Positions 47,094 to 63,087 of a DNA stretch of 64,000 nt are shown here, piece after piece. Position 1 is the first letter of the stretch, and the number at the start of each line of letters is the position of its first letter. The stretch comes from Cherax quadricarinatus (lineage: Eukaryota; Arthropoda; Malacostraca; Decapoda; Parastacidae): contig NC_091298.1 in NCBI RefSeq assembly GCF_038502225.1, positions 38,651,011-38,715,010 on the forward strand. Reading direction: 5' to 3'. The notes under the pieces are model-generated. The model was not told the DNA's origin. It worked only from the letters and a program-made list of their open reading frames with translations, and made no database searches. The translations under genes were made by a program, and so were the position numbers.

Positions 47094-49150
47094 AAGAGGA
47101 GGGATGGGGGAATCAGACCCATTGCAGTTGGAAACACTCTTCGCCGTCTCGTTGCCAAAGCAGCAGTGAGAAACATTCGCCTAGAAGCTGCCACTTTACT
47201 CCAGCCACACCAACTGGGCTTTGGGGTCTCTCAAGGCAGTGAAGCCGCAGCTCATGCCGCAAGGGCCTACATCAGAGACTTACCAGAAGACAAGGCCATA
47301 GTCAAACTTGATTTTAGAAATGCCTTTAATATGGTGGAGAGAGATGCTGTTTTGCCAGCTGTTCAGGATCGGTTCCCCAGTCTTTTTTCCCTTCATTTCA
47401 GCCGGCTACAGCAAACCCTCAATTCTTTTGTTTGGAGAACATGAAATTCAATCATCAGAGGGTGTTCAGCAGGGTGACCCACTCGCTCCACTTCTCTTCT
47501 GCTTGGCAATAAGAGAACTAACTTCCATCCTACGCAGTGAGCTCAATATCTGGTACCTGGATGATGGCACTCTGGCAGGTACTGAAGAGTCCCTCGTGAG
47601 GGACCTACAACTGATTAAAACACAGGGAGAAGACTTGGGGCTCATCCTCAATCCCTCCAAGTGTGAAATCATCACAGCAAACCAGGAAATAATCAATGCT
47701 GTGTGAAGAATCCTCCCGGAAGTCTCAACTAACACTCCGTCCAACAGTACCCTCTTGGGAGCACCGCTGGATCACCAGGCCATCGACACTGTCCTCAGGG
47801 ACAAATTGAACGACCTGATGAGAATGGAGGAGAGAATAAGCGATCTTGATGCCCATGGTGCTCTGTATCTCCTCACAAGGTGTCTTACTATGCCAAGACT
47901 CACTTACTTCCTGAGGTGTGCACCCTCTTTTCACAACCCAACACTTGATGAATATGACACACACCTGAGATCAACTTTTAAGAAGGCACTGAACCTGTCA
48001 CTAGAGGATAAGCAATGGGATCAGGCAATCCTCTCAGTACGACTAGGAGGTATAGGGGTGCGCAAAGCAAAGCATGTTGCTTTACCTGCTTTTCTGTCTT
48101 CGTGTTTGGCTTCCAGTGCATTAGTCAAAAAGATAGATCCCGAACGCTTGAGAGACATGGCAGGAGCTCAAGACCCCAGGTTTACTGAAGCAGCGATTCG
48201 GTGGGACACCCTTACAGACTCCTCCAGTAGACCAGCTCCTCCCAAACAGCACAAACAGTCCCACTGGGACAAACCGATCATGGAAAAAATCGCCAACACA
48301 ATGCTCTCCAGTGCTTCAGGAAAGGACAAAGCTCATCTCCTGGCAGTGAAGGCACCACACTCAGGAAATTTCCTGTTAGCTGTTCCCAATTCCTCCCTGG
48401 GCACCCGTCTCGACCCACAAGCCATTCGGATTGGTGTTGCTCTTCGCCTAGCCGCCCCCATCCTCACCGAACATAGGTGTATTTGCGGCAGGAAGACAGC
48501 TGATCAATTCGGACTTCATGATCTCGTGTGTCACACAGCAGAAAAGAAGTATGCCAGACATGAGGAGGTCAATGACATTATGAAGAGAAGCCTCGCCACA
48601 GCCTGTTGCCCAGCTCAACGGGAACCCCAAGTACAGAGGTCTGATAGAAGTCAAAAGCGTCCTGACGGAGCCACTATGCTACCCTGGAAGGATGGAAAGC
48701 AGATTGCCTGGGACTACACCTGTGCCACCACATTGGCAGACACCTACTTGCCATACTCCGCATTGGAAGGGTGGAGCTGCCAGCCACAGGGAGACCCAGA
48801 AGATCCGAAAATATGAAGACCTTCCCCCTTGCTATAACTTCATTCCAGTAGGGTCGGAGACCCTTAGAGCATGGGGCAAGTGTGCTCTAAAGTTCCTCAA
48901 AGAGATGGGTGAAAAGCTCATCATAAAAACCAAGGACCACAGGGCGACCAGCTTCCTCTTTCAGAGACTCAGTGTTGCGATCCAAAGAGGAAATGCCTGC
49001 AGCATTCTGTATACGCGGCCCACCGCAGGGGAGCTGGACAAAGTATTCGAAATGTTGCTCTGAGTTACCTATGTTGCTTTACTTTCTGTTGTATTTTTGT
49101 GAATGTTTGGCTAATGTATTTTGTTTTTAACTAAAACATACTTGAAATAT
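47094..49150 (+). pseudogene. RLE-LINE copy 3: RT to C-terminal restriction-like endonuclease
   Basis: 5' truncated inside RT. Motifs: RPIAVGNTLRRLVAKAA-type start, HQLGFGVSQGSEAAAHAARA, IVKLDFRNAFNMVERDAVLP, SSEGVQQGDPLAPLLFCLAI and the catalytic NIWYLDDGTLAGTEESLV. Thumb: [40 protein letters not shown] and LSVRLGGIGVRKAKHVALPA. C-terminus: CICGRKTADQFGLHDLVC (C-x-C..H..C knuckle), KYARHEEVND, QREPQV, KRPDGATMLPWKDGKQIAWD and YTCATTLADT, matching the RHN, EP, PD...D order of R2-type endonucleases. The last domain ([17 protein letters not shown]) ends at 49063. Breaks: frameshift near 47430, TGA at 47704, frameshift near 48780. Confidence 0.85.
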
Positions 49151-49234
49151 AGGGGGTGGTAGGAGAAAATTGTCAAACAGCTTCAGGGAGAATCTTGAGT
49201 TTTCCCTGAAGCAAGTTTATTCTTTTCTCTGAGG

Positions 49235-52200
49235 ATGAGGGTCACCCACCAAAGTAGGGTGGCCCGAAAAAGAAAAACTTTCACCATCAATCACTCAATC
49301 ACTGTCTTGCCAGAAGGGTGTTTTACACTATAGTTTTTAAACTGCAACATTAACACCCCTCCTTCAGAGCGCAGTCATTGTACTTCCCATCTCCAGGACT
49401 CAAGTCCGGCCTGCCGGTTTCCCTGAATCCCTTCATAAATGTTACTTTGCTCACACTCCAACAGCACGTCAAGTATTAAAAACCATTTGTCTCCATTCAC
49501 TCCTATCAAACACGCTCACGCATGCCCGCTGGAAGTCCAAGCCTCTCGCACACAAAACCTCCTTTACCTCCTCCCTCCAACCTTTCCGACCCCTACCCCG
49601 CCTTCCTTCCACTACAGACTGATACACTCTTGAAGTCATTCTGTTTCGCTCCATTCTCTCTACATGTCCAAACCACCTCAACAACCCTTCCTCAGCCCTC
49701 TGGACAACAGCTTTGGCAATCCTGCACTCCTTCTAACTTCCAAACTACGAATTCTCTGCATTATATTCACACCACACATTGCCCTCAGACATGACATCTC
49801 CACTGTCTCCAGCCTTCTCCTCGCTGCAAGATTCATCACCCATGCATCACACCCATATAAGAGCATTGGTAAAGCTATACTCTCATACATTCCCCTTTTT
49901 GCCTCCAAGGACAAAGTTCTTTGTCTCCACAGACTCCTAAGTGCACCACTCACCCTTTTCCCCTCATCAATTCTATGATTCACCTCATCTTTCATAGATC
50001 CATCCGCTGACACGTCCACTCCTAAATATCTGAATACATTCACTTCCTCCATACTCTCTCCCTCCAATCTGATATCCAATCTTTCATCACCTAATATTTT
50101 TGTTATCCTCATAAACTTACTCTTTCCTGTATTCACTTTTAATTTTCTTCTTTTGCACACCCTACCAAATTCATCCACCAACCTCTGCAACTTCTCTTCA
50201 GAATCTCCCAAGAGCACAGTGTCATCAGCAAAGAGCAACTGTGACAACTCCCACTTTATGTGTGCTTCTTCATCTTTTAACTCCACACCTCTTGCGAAGA
50301 CCCTCGCATTACAACCCCATCTATAAATATATTAAACAACCACGGAGACATCACACATCCTTGTCTAAGGCCTACTTTTACTGGGAAATAATTTCCCTCT
50401 TTCCTACATACTCTAACTTGAGCCTCACTATCCTCGTAAAAGCTCTTCACTGTTTTCAGTAACCTACCTCCTATACCATACACCTGCAACATCTGCCACA
50501 TTGTCCCCCTATTCACCCTGTCATACGCCTTTTCCAAATCCATAAATGCCACAAAAACCTCTTTAGCCTTATCTAAATACTGTTCACTTATATGTTTCAC
50601 TGTAAACACTTGGTCCACACACCCCCTCCCTTTCCTAAAGCCTCCTTGTTCATCTGCTATCCTATTCTCCGTCTTACTCTTAATTCTTTCAATAATAACT
50701 CTACCATACACTTTACCAGGTATACTCACCAGACTTATCCCCCTATAATTTTTGCACTCTCTTTTGTCCCCTTTGCCTTTATACAAAGGAACTATGCATG
50801 CTTTCTGCCAATCCCCAGGTACCTTACCCTCTTCCATACACTTATTAAGTATTAGCACCAACCACTCCAAAACTTTATCCCCACCTGCTTTTAACATTTC
50901 TATCTTTATCCCATCAATCCCAGCTGCTTTATCCCCTTTCATTTTACCTACTACCTCACGAACTTCCCCCACACTCGCAACTGGCTCTTCCTCACTCCTA
51001 CAAGATGTTATTCCTCCTTGCCCTATACACGAAATCACAGCTTCTCTATCTTCATCAGCATTTAACAATTCCTCAAAATATTCTCTCCATCTTCCCAATA
51101 CCTTTAACTCTCCATTTAATAACTCTCCTCTCCTATTTTTAACTGACAAATCCATTTGTTCTCTAGGCTTCCTTAACTTGCTAATCTCACTTCAAAACTT
51201 TTTCTTATTTTCAACAAAATTTGTTGATAACATCTCACCCACTCTCTCATTTGGTCTCTTTTTACATTGCTTCACCACTCTCGTAACCACAAACTTCTGC
51301 TGAACATTCTAACACTACATTTTTAAGCCTACTCCATACCTCTTCGACCCCATTGCCTATGCTCTCATTACCCCATCTATCCTCCAATAGCTGTTTATAT
51401 CTTACCCTAACTGCCTCCTCTTTTAGTTTATAAACCTTCACCTCTCTCTTCCCTGATGCTTCTATTCTCCTTGTACCCGATCTACCTTTTACTCTCAGTG
51501 TAGCTACAACTAAAAAGTGATCTGATATATCTGTGGCCCCTCTGTAAACATGTACATCCTATCTATCTACCTATCTACCAATACATAATCCAACAAACTG
51601 CTGTCATTTCGCCCTACTACATATCTTGTATTCTTTTTTATCCTCTTTTTCTTAAAATATGTATTACCTATAACTAAACCCCTTTCTATACAAAGTTCAA
51701 TCAAAGGGCTCCCATTATAATTTACACCTGGCACCCCAAACTTACCTAACACACCCTCTCTAAAAGTTTCTCCCACTTCAGCATTCAGGTCACCTGCCAC
51801 AATTACTCTCTCACTTGGGTCAAAGGTTCCTATACACTCACTTAAAATCTCCCAAAATCTCTCTGTCTCCTCTACATTCCTCTCTTCTCCAGGTGCATAC
51901 ACGCTTATTATGACCCACTTTTCTCATCCAACCTTTACTTTAATCCACATAATCCTTGAATTTACACATTCATATTCTCTTTTCTCCTTCCTTAACTGAT
52001 CCTGCAACATTATTGCTACCCCTTCCTTAGCTCTAACTATCTCAGATACTCCAGATTTAATCCCATTTATTTCTCCCCACCGAAACTCCCCTACCCCCTT
52101 CAGCTTTGTTTCACTTAGGGCCAGGACATCCAACTTCTTTTCATTCATAACATCAGCAATCATCTGTTTCTTGTCATCCGCACTACATCCACGCACATTC

Positions 52201-52396
52201 AAGCATCCCAGTTTTATAAAGTTTTTCTTCTTCTCTTTTTTAGTAAATGTTTACAGGAGAAGGGGTTACTAGCCCATTGCTCCCGGTATTTTAGTCGCCT
52301 CTTACGACACGCATGGCTTACAGAGGAAAGATTCTTTTCCACTTCCCCATGGACAATAGAAGAAATAAAGAACAAGAGCTATTTAGAAAAACCTAG
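49235..52396 (-). mobile_element. RTE LINE, copy 1, near full length
   Basis: A ~3.2-kb minus-strand element with leader (52396-52203), one ORF and 3' end. The leader block (GGAGAAGGGGTTACTAGCCC, CGCCTCTTACGACACGCATG) is also seen in the short derivatives at 53248-53432 and 60365-60830. The 3' end (GGGTGGCCCGAAAAAGAAAA on the plus strand) matches the derivative ends. Confidence 0.85.
49469..52202 (-). pseudogene. RTE ORF: AP endonuclease and reverse transcriptase
   Basis: Endonuclease: MNVRGCSADDKKQMIADVMN, KLDVLALSETKLKGVGEFRW, VIVAGDLNAEVGETFREGVL and GRNDSSLLDYVLVD (52202-51567, one frame, one stop at 51924). A poorly preserved linker follows. RT: GRWREYFEELLNADEDREAV, KMKGDKAAGIDGIKIEMLKA, CIVPLYKGKGDKRECKNYRG, EQGGFRKGRGCVDQVFTVKH, AFMDLEKAYDRVNRGTMWQM and GLRQGCVMSPWLFNIFIDGV (51155-50277), then FADDTVLLGDSEEKLQRLVD (50286-49678). 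The C-terminus EWRQMVFNT ends at 49469. Two frameshifts (about 50290 and 49690) and stops around 51180-51250 inactivate it. Motifs are standard for the RTE clade. Confidence 0.88.
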
Positions 52397-52408
52397 ATGT
52401 ATATATAT

Positions 52409-52793
52409 GTCGTGCCGAATAGGCAGAACTTGCGATCTTGGCTTAAATAGCAACGCTCATCTTGCCATATAGGACAAGCGAAAATTTGTGTATGCAATAA
52501 TTTCGCCAAAATCATTCTGAATCTAACGAAAAAAATATATTTCACTATATTTGTTTAGTATTAAATTATTGTAAACAAATCTAAAATATATTTAGTTGGG
52601 TTAGGCTAAAATAAATTGTTCTTGTTATAATAAGGTTAGGTAAGTTTTTTAAGATTCTTTTGGTGCAAAATTAAAAATTTTTGCATTAACATTAATGAAA
52701 AAAATATATCTTTAAACGTATAAGAGAAAATTCTCGATAGGACTTAATTTTAAATGAGTTCTTGCTAACTGACCAGTTTTACATATTCGGCAC
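52409..52793 (+). mobile_element. 385-bp MITE, copy 3
   Basis: Begins GTCGTGCCGAATAGGCAG and ends ACATATTCGGCAC; the last three or four bases of the right inverted repeat are missing. It has the same interior as copy 1, with short TA runs at both ends. Confidence 0.8.
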
Positions 52794-53765
<972 letters not shown>

Positions 53766-53780
53766 TATATATATATATAT

Positions 53781-54290
53781 TTATAACAACATAACAACAC
53801 TGCGACTACCCGAGGATTCCAACCCATGTCCTTTTGGTCCTCCTCATAGTGAGCGAGAATTACACATGACACTCTACCCCACGAGACCAAGCAATCCTAC
53901 AACAATCACGCACGCAGCGAGGTCTTTTACCGTGATCCGAGGACATACGGTGGTGTGGGTGCCTCTCAGCTAATTTCATTCTCCTCTCCGTTTGGTGTAT
54001 TAGTCTCACCAGCAGTATATATATATTGTTGTAACTACGAATGAGTGGTATTAATCAATGACAACAGTGCGAGTAGCCGAGGATTCCAACCCTTGTCGTT
54101 TTGGACTGATTCATGGTGAGGGAAAATCACACATGATGCTCTAACCCCACGCAATTCTACAAGAATCACGCACCAACCAGAGCTAGGTGTTTTACAGTGA
54201 TCCGAAGACATACGGTAGTTTGGGTGCTAATTTCATTCTACTTTCCAGTTGGTGTACTAGCCTCACATGCTAGAACTCCTAACGACCAAC
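53781..54290 (-). mobile_element. G-type SINE-like units, copies 3 and 4 in tandem
   Basis: Two related minus-strand units (53781-54010 and 54040-54290). Each has a tRNA-like part: GGATTGCTTGGTCTCGTGGG with GGGTTGGAATCC in one, a comparable but more decayed part in the other. Each has a body with GTGATCCGA(G/A)GACATACGGT and AATTTCATTCT. These bodies resemble 35150-35235 but are more diverged. Confidence 0.5.
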
Positions 54291-55754
54291 TTTCTTTGCC
54301 TAATCGTTGTTTTTGTACATTTTACAGAGAAGTGCAACCAGGCATTCCTGAGCTTTTGTAGTTAGGACAGCTTGTAGCAGGGTAACTCATCACTGTTTAA
54401 GCCAGTGCAAATCTCGTGCTGGTTCTCAAGCACCTCGAAAAAGGTGTCCAACTAGTGTTCCAAGAACCATGGAACCAAAGGTATATTTTTCTGTATATTA
54501 AAGTTTGTAGCCTGAGATGAAGACACCTGCCGACTTCGAGAAAAAGTTCATGAATAGTTGATACCATGATTCTTCTGACTGCAACTGCTCCTGCTTAGTT
54601 TATCTACAAAGATTTGCTAAGTTCATTTAAAGACTAACTAGCCTTCCCATCCTAGCGAACAGTTCTTTAGAAATAGGACTTCTTGTCGGCTGATCAGTAT
54701 TAGTTGACAAAGGAGTGCTAGTTTTGGATGGAAGATCGTTGGGGATCTTCGAGAAAGAGGAGGCGAGGAAAACGTCATTCATTTCCAGAGCTAGTGAATT
54801 TTCACCACTGTATGCAAATAAATTGGAGTACACTCCCAAAGGCTGTAGAAACCACCTTCCGAGTTTATGAGTATTAGACTGTTGTGGAGAGGTCTACCTG
54901 TGCCCTCCATTAATGTCTCTAACAAGGACTCAGTATGAGATTTTCGCATCTTGACTATCGAAGGGTGTTCGCAGCTTCTTCAGTTGTCTCCTAATGTTCT
55001 GGGTCCACCAAATTGTCTAAGCTAGATTGTATATTCTCTTCAGTAATTTGATTCTTAGAAGATAATGGTCTACATTGTCTCATAATATCCGAAAGTAATG
55101 ATGCGAGCATACGAGATTCCAGGTAGCAAGCAATCTTCCAGCACTTCTAAATTGGAAGAATCTTTAAGTTTCAGTGTCAGGGAAACCTATGAGGCGTTCC
55201 ACTTTAGCAGTCATTTAAAATAGTGTATAACCCAAAGAAAGTTAATTCAGTCACCGAATTAGAACAGCAAAACTCTTGGTTAACAGTAACTTAATCCTCC
55301 AGTCAGTGGGGAGGGGGAGCTGTCTGGATCTTAGATACGCCTATATTTTATTATATGCCAAAATTAGCAGTCAGTTTGATCAGGGCTAGTTTTCCCTTCA
55401 GTTGTGATTATGATAAGGCAAAAAACTAATTACGATGGTTCATCATATTCAGGAGAATACTTAAATATTTAATTACAAAAATAATTTATTTAATGGTTAC
55501 TTTAAGCAACAAGAAGTGATTCTATATGGGTCTATGAATAATAATATAAACAGAGATAAAATGTTACGCATGTAAGTTTAACAAGAACATCACTTGATAT
55601 GCAAGACTGAATTATAACTCTCTAACAGTGGTGACTGCGCTAGTAATTCACACCACAAGGCTCTACACAATTTACCCATATAACATTATTCACAGATAAA
55701 TACAACTTAAGGAACAATCTGTCTCACCTACAGACTCAGTGTTACAACCCAAAA
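54291..55754. other. Unassigned sequence
   Basis: No gene or repeat recognised. A frame at 54627-54839 (minus) has no known motif. Confidence 0.35.
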
Positions 55755-55756
55755 TA

Positions 55757-55994
55757 CAGGTGATACTCGACTTACGATGGAGTTTCTTTCCTACAACCCA
55801 TCGTAAGTTGAAAATATCGTAAGTCGAATGTGATATGCTTAATAAGTAAACGAGTGACTACTGTCCCTAAGTAAATAAACAAATAATTACTGTAATTAAA
55901 TACCAATTTTGAAAAAAAATAAGTGAATACAAGTTATGGACTAAAGATTCATCTGCAAAGTAGTAGAGTCGAACAATCGTAGGTCGAGGAGGAC

Positions 55995-55997
<3 letters not shown>
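55757..55997. mobile_element. Tigger/pogo-like MITE, 241 bp
   Basis: The left end CAGGTGATACTCGACTTACG and the right end (reverse complement) CATGTCCTCCTCGACCTACG form an imperfect inverted repeat, with TA on both outer sides (55755-55756, 55998-55999). The CGACTTACGAT...ATCGTAAGTCGA style of end is typical of Tigger/pogo elements as I know them. The interior is non-coding. The right TA is the first unit of a long (TA)n array. Confidence 0.5.

Positions 55998-56087
<90 letters not shown>
55998..56087. repeat. (TA)n array, ~90 bp
   Basis: Lies between the Tigger-like MITE and an inverted PLE unit. Confidence 0.95.
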
Positions 56088-58949
<2,862 letters not shown>

Positions 58950-59290
58950 AGAACACAACATGAGGATGACGTGAAGACAACGTGAAGACAATGAGAAGAC
59001 AATGCAAAGAAAATGAGAGGACAGCGTGAGGACAGTGTGAGGGCAACGTGTAGAAAGTGAGAAAAACGTGAAGATAGTGTGAGGAAAACGTAAAGAGTGT
59101 TAGGATGATATGAAGATGCGAGTACTGCATGAAGGGAGTGCGAGTACATCATGATTCTACGTGTGGTCAGCATTAAGATAGTGAGAGGACAAAGTATAGA
59201 CAAGCTTTTAAGACAGCGTGCATTCAGTTTAAGGAAACATGAGAGCGGTGGTAAAGACAACATTAGGACAACGTGTGCACAACATTTGAA
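58950..59290. repeat. Degenerate 12-bp purine-rich minisatellite
   Basis: Recurring GTGAAGACAACG / GTGAGGACAGTG type units over about 340 bp on the plus strand, with many substitutions. Open minus-strand frames (L/S/H/F-rich) are by-products of the repeat. Similar AACAA-rich units trail to about 59420. Confidence 0.65.
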
Positions 59291-59689
59291 TTATGCATTA
59301 CTGTGCCTTGAACGAGTATATAACCTGAATTCTTCTTGGAAAAAAACGTAAGAACTATGATTCAACAATGTAGGAGCAACCTCCAGATAGTTTAGGAACA
59401 ACAAATGAACAACGCGATGAAAAAATAACAAATTAGGAACAGTGTATATATAATCTATGAACAAAATGCTAACAGGTGAGAGCGAGGTGGTAATAAGGGT
59501 AGGAGATAAAGGAACTTACCTGCAGGGAAGACGTGGAACACGCAAGGCAGGTGTTGCCTACCCACACTGTTGCTGCCCCAACACAGTAGTGTGCCATAAT
59601 CCAGCTCTGTGTTGGGCGTGTAGTTGACAGTCGACTCCCACCCAGACTCCGTGATGTGGCTCTGTTGGGGTACGCGGCCTATGTTCACT

Positions 59690-60000
59690 CATGTTTATGG
59701 GATATAACTTATTCATATGTGTGCGTGGTAAGTTTCTCATGTGTGTGTGGGTTGTAACTCAATCGAGTTTGTTGGTGGTAACTCAATCAGGTGTGTTGTA
59801 AGTCTTAAGTGTATGTGGTAACTTAGTCATGTGGGTGCTAACTGACATTTGCAATTCCTCTCTCATATGCGTGATAACACTTATGAGTGTGCTAACTAAA
59901 TCATGTGGTTGGAAACCCACGAATGTGTGTGTGGTAACTCTCGCATGTATGAGGTAAATCGATCATGTGTGTGGTAACACACCCACATGTGGGATAATTA
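59690..60000. repeat. Degenerate ~20-25-bp GT-rich minisatellite
   Basis: Repeated GTGTGTGGTAACTC(A/T)NTCATGT-type units about a dozen times, with variable length. Confidence 0.65.
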
Positions 60001-60364
60001 ATTCGTCCCAGTCACTCGTGTATATGTAAAGTGGCTAGATGGTCTGCAGTTAAATGCATAATTTTTTTAATAATGAATGTATGTTTTGAATAACTTACTT
60101 AAAGCTAAATGCTTTGTCGTATATTTAGCCATCATTACAACTAGCTTTGGTTTACAACAGTTAATGATTATTTATGTTAGGTTGGTAACTACATATAATT
60201 TTTTTCTGTCTCTGGAAAAGTCTGAGTAGTAGAGGAGTAGAATTCATACATAAATAGAATTTCCATCAAGTAAGCACAAAATATTTTCTTCTCGTCAGTA
60301 AACTTCTGATAAGTCTCTGATCAACAAAGGTTTCAGTTCATGTTGTGAAACGTTTTTGTCTTTA

Positions 60365-60830
60365 ACAAACCGGCCATATCCCACCGAGTCAGGGTGACCT
60401 ACAAAGAAAACTGAAATTTCTCTTTTTAAAATTTGTATTGTATGCAGGAAAAGGGGTTACTAGCCCCTTGCTCCTTGCATTTTAGTTGCCTCTTACGACA
60501 CACATGGCTTACGGAGGAAGAATTCTGTTCCATTTCCCCATGGAGATAAGAGAAAATAAACAAGAACAAGAACTGGCAAGAAAATAGAAGAAAACCCAGA
60601 GAGGTGTGTGTATATATATGCGTGTATATACATGTGTAGTATGACCTAGGTATAAGTATGTAAGTAGAAGTAGCAAGACGTACTTAAAATCCTGCATGTT
60701 TATGAGACAGAAAAAAGACACCAGCAATCTTACCACCATGTAAAACAATTACAGGCTTCCGGTTTACACTCATTTGGCAAGACGGTAGTACCTTCCTTGG
60801 GGGCGCTGTCTACCAACCTACTACCTAGGG
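60365..60830 (-). mobile_element. Short RTE derivative, copy 2
   Basis: Contains AGGAAAAGGGGTTACTAGCC, CTCTTACGACACACATGGCT and CTGTTCCATTTCCCCATGGA (RTE leader block, as at 52250-52350) with the 3'-end-like ACCGAGTCAGGGTGACCTAC at 60378. A longer 5' part continues to about 60830. No ORF. Confidence 0.6.
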
Positions 60831-61239
60831 TTTACAAACATGTGTTTCTAATTAATTTTGGAATGCTGCAACGCCTCGTAGTTGCATGAACGTAACTGTT
60901 GTTGTTTAATTCGTCACGAGATATTTTCACTACTTTGGTGAAAAGGCGGAAATAAGGAAAAGCTATGGGCACCTCATCGCTGTTCCGTGTCTTGTTCTAA
61001 CTTCTAACGTTAGTGGTTTGCTGTCAGGAAGTCATAGAGGCCATTTGCAGTCATGATATAGAGGGAACCGAAGGATCACACAACAGATTGTTATTTCAGT
61101 GTAACAAGAGTGTTGGGATTTTCGTCAAAAAAACAAATCCAAAATAACAAATCCAGATCTTCCTTCTGCATCCAGACAGTTTGAACATTAAGATGATTCC
61201 ATGTTCCAGTGCCACCATTCTGTAACGATATATTTCTTT
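60831..61239. other. Unassigned sequence
   Basis: No motif recognised. Confidence 0.3.
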
Positions 61240-62560
61240 TCTATGATGAAAAAAAAAACGCTCAGATTCCGAGTTTAAACCGGATGGAGTTAGCAACCAT
61301 GAACGACATCTAGTGGTTTAAAGTGACCATAACGATGTTTTACATGCTCTTAATTTATCTAAAGAAACCTTCAAAGCTACTTTGTTGCGCCAGTAGAATT
61401 TAGTGCACCAAGACACATCAATCAATTTGTTCAGAAAGCAACTGAAAAGCCTAGAAACTTACTTTAAATTAGAAGAATCAATATGCCTCTGTTGTGATGT
61501 TACTGGGCTTTTCTATGCTTTGGGTAAACATCGTTATCCTGCAGTGTGGTGTTTGTTTACTGAGTCCAGTATAGCAAGTCTGAAGGCAGTCTTACTTCAT
61601 AATACCAACACCCAACCAAGTCTGCCTTTAACTCTCGCTAGAGACATGAAAGAAACATGAAACAATGTAAAAATCCTGTCACTCTGATCGAATATGAGAA
61701 GTATGTGTGGAAAGTCTGTTGTGACCTAAAATTAATAATAGGTGTGTTACTGGGACTACAAGATTGATTAACAAAGTGCTGCTGCATCCTGTATCTGAGG
61801 GACAGCCGAGATACAAAGCAGTACTACAATCAACGTTCGCTTCCAACCCAAGAATCGTATGACGCAGGCATGAAGAACGTTCAACGCGGGCCATTAGTCG
61901 ATTCGACCAGTTGTACACATCAAGCTAGACCTCATTAAAAGCTACGTCAAGACTCTGGAAAAAGGAGCAGGGTTTGCCTCCCTGGCAGGGTTTGCCTATC
62001 TGATAGAAATGTTTCCCAAAGTTAGCAACGCCAAACAGAATAAAAGTTTCTTCATCAGATTTCAAATTCGGAAGTTACTAAATGATACTTACAAAAGTCT
62101 CCAAGACGCTGACACTTCAGGGAAGGTTCCTTGATGCTGGTAAGGGGCTCCTGATCTAGGGAATTGAATCTGTGCTCCAGTTCCGTGAATTGAGTCTGAA
62201 TACCATCCATCCACCCCCTCCACAGGCGTTGTATAATCCCTACTGGTTTAGCGCTCCCCCATGTTTATAATAATAATCCAAGACGCTGAGCAGAAAGCAG
62301 GTTTCTTGGACAGTTTTTACAGTGATAATTACAGAAATATTACAGAAGGGCTATTGACAGCATGTCTACAGGCATATAAGATGCCCCTCAAGATTCCTTT
62401 CCTCCATTCTCATCTTGACATTTTCCCGCCTGACATCAAAGACTTAGTGAAACAGACGGCGAACGATTTCGAACAACATCCATCATGGAAAAGAAATATC
62501 AGGGTAACCTGATGATCAGTTTGATGGCTGATTAATACCTGACACAGGTGCGCGAGATAC
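61240..62560 (+). pseudogene. Decayed multi-copy ORF of unknown class (mobile-element-like), interrupted by a SINE
   Basis: Ordered protein pieces on the plus strand: AVWCLFTESSIASLKAVLLH and PSLPLTLARDMKET (61403-61660), a GVLLGLQD-like and RDSRDTKQYYNQRS-like stretch with stops (61735-61840), and PLKIPFLHSHLDIFPPDIKD (62382-62450). After a frame change comes ERF...MEKKYQGN near 62465-62510. I recall a repeated arthropod ORF with HSHLDFFP followed by GERFHQD and MEKRYQG, but cannot name its superfamily. Many stops mean it is dead. It may be transposon-derived. Confidence 0.45.
62113..62276 (+). mobile_element. 164-bp SINE-like insertion with 13-bp target duplication
   Basis: TCCAAGACGCTGA is present at 62100-62112 and 62277-62289, flanking the insert. 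It begins CACTTCAGGGAAGGTTCCTT, contains GGGGCTCCTGATCTAGGGAA and ATAATCCCTACTGGTTTAGC, and ends in ATAATAATAA. No clear tRNA boxes, so its origin is uncertain. It splits the decayed ORF. Confidence 0.7.
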
Positions 62561-62869
62561 TCAACACAAGCAAGGAAACCTGGAAACTGTGATATAAATA
62601 TGTTTGCATGACTGGAAATTTTTGTTAGTTTTGTTATGTAATATATAATAACTTTACGTTAATAGAGAGTAGTTTTTGTCATTGTCTGCACTATCCTTAA
62701 CAGCCATGCATGATATAATTTCTGTGATCGTTAAGTTACAGATATCATGTGAAGGATCACATGATACTATTTATTACCTAAAAAAAGTTAAATTCTGCAG
62801 GCTTGTAGAACACGGGAAATATTTCCTGGATGATTAAATCATTAGTATAATTTGTATTACATTAATAAT

Positions 62870-63087
62870 TATATAATAATAATAATATCTTTATTTACTA
62901 CAAATACATGTACATGATATACAGACCTAGCAGACATCTATGAAATACTACTGTATAGAAAGCCCCTTGTTATGCTCAACATTTTGGGCAAATTAGGTCA
63001 GTGTCCCAGGATGCGACACACACAAGTCGACTAACACCCAGGTACACATTTTACTGATGGGGAACATAGACAGCAGGTGTAAAGAAA
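62870..63087 (-). mobile_element. V-type SINE, copy b
   Basis: Reverse complement of copy a (760-978): (AAT)n, ATCTTTATTTACTACAAATA, TAGAAAGCCCCTTGTTATGC, AGTCGACTAACACCCAGGTA and CTGATGGGGAACATAGACAG. The tRNA-like head is cut off at 63087, where a CR1 tail begins. Confidence 0.7.
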
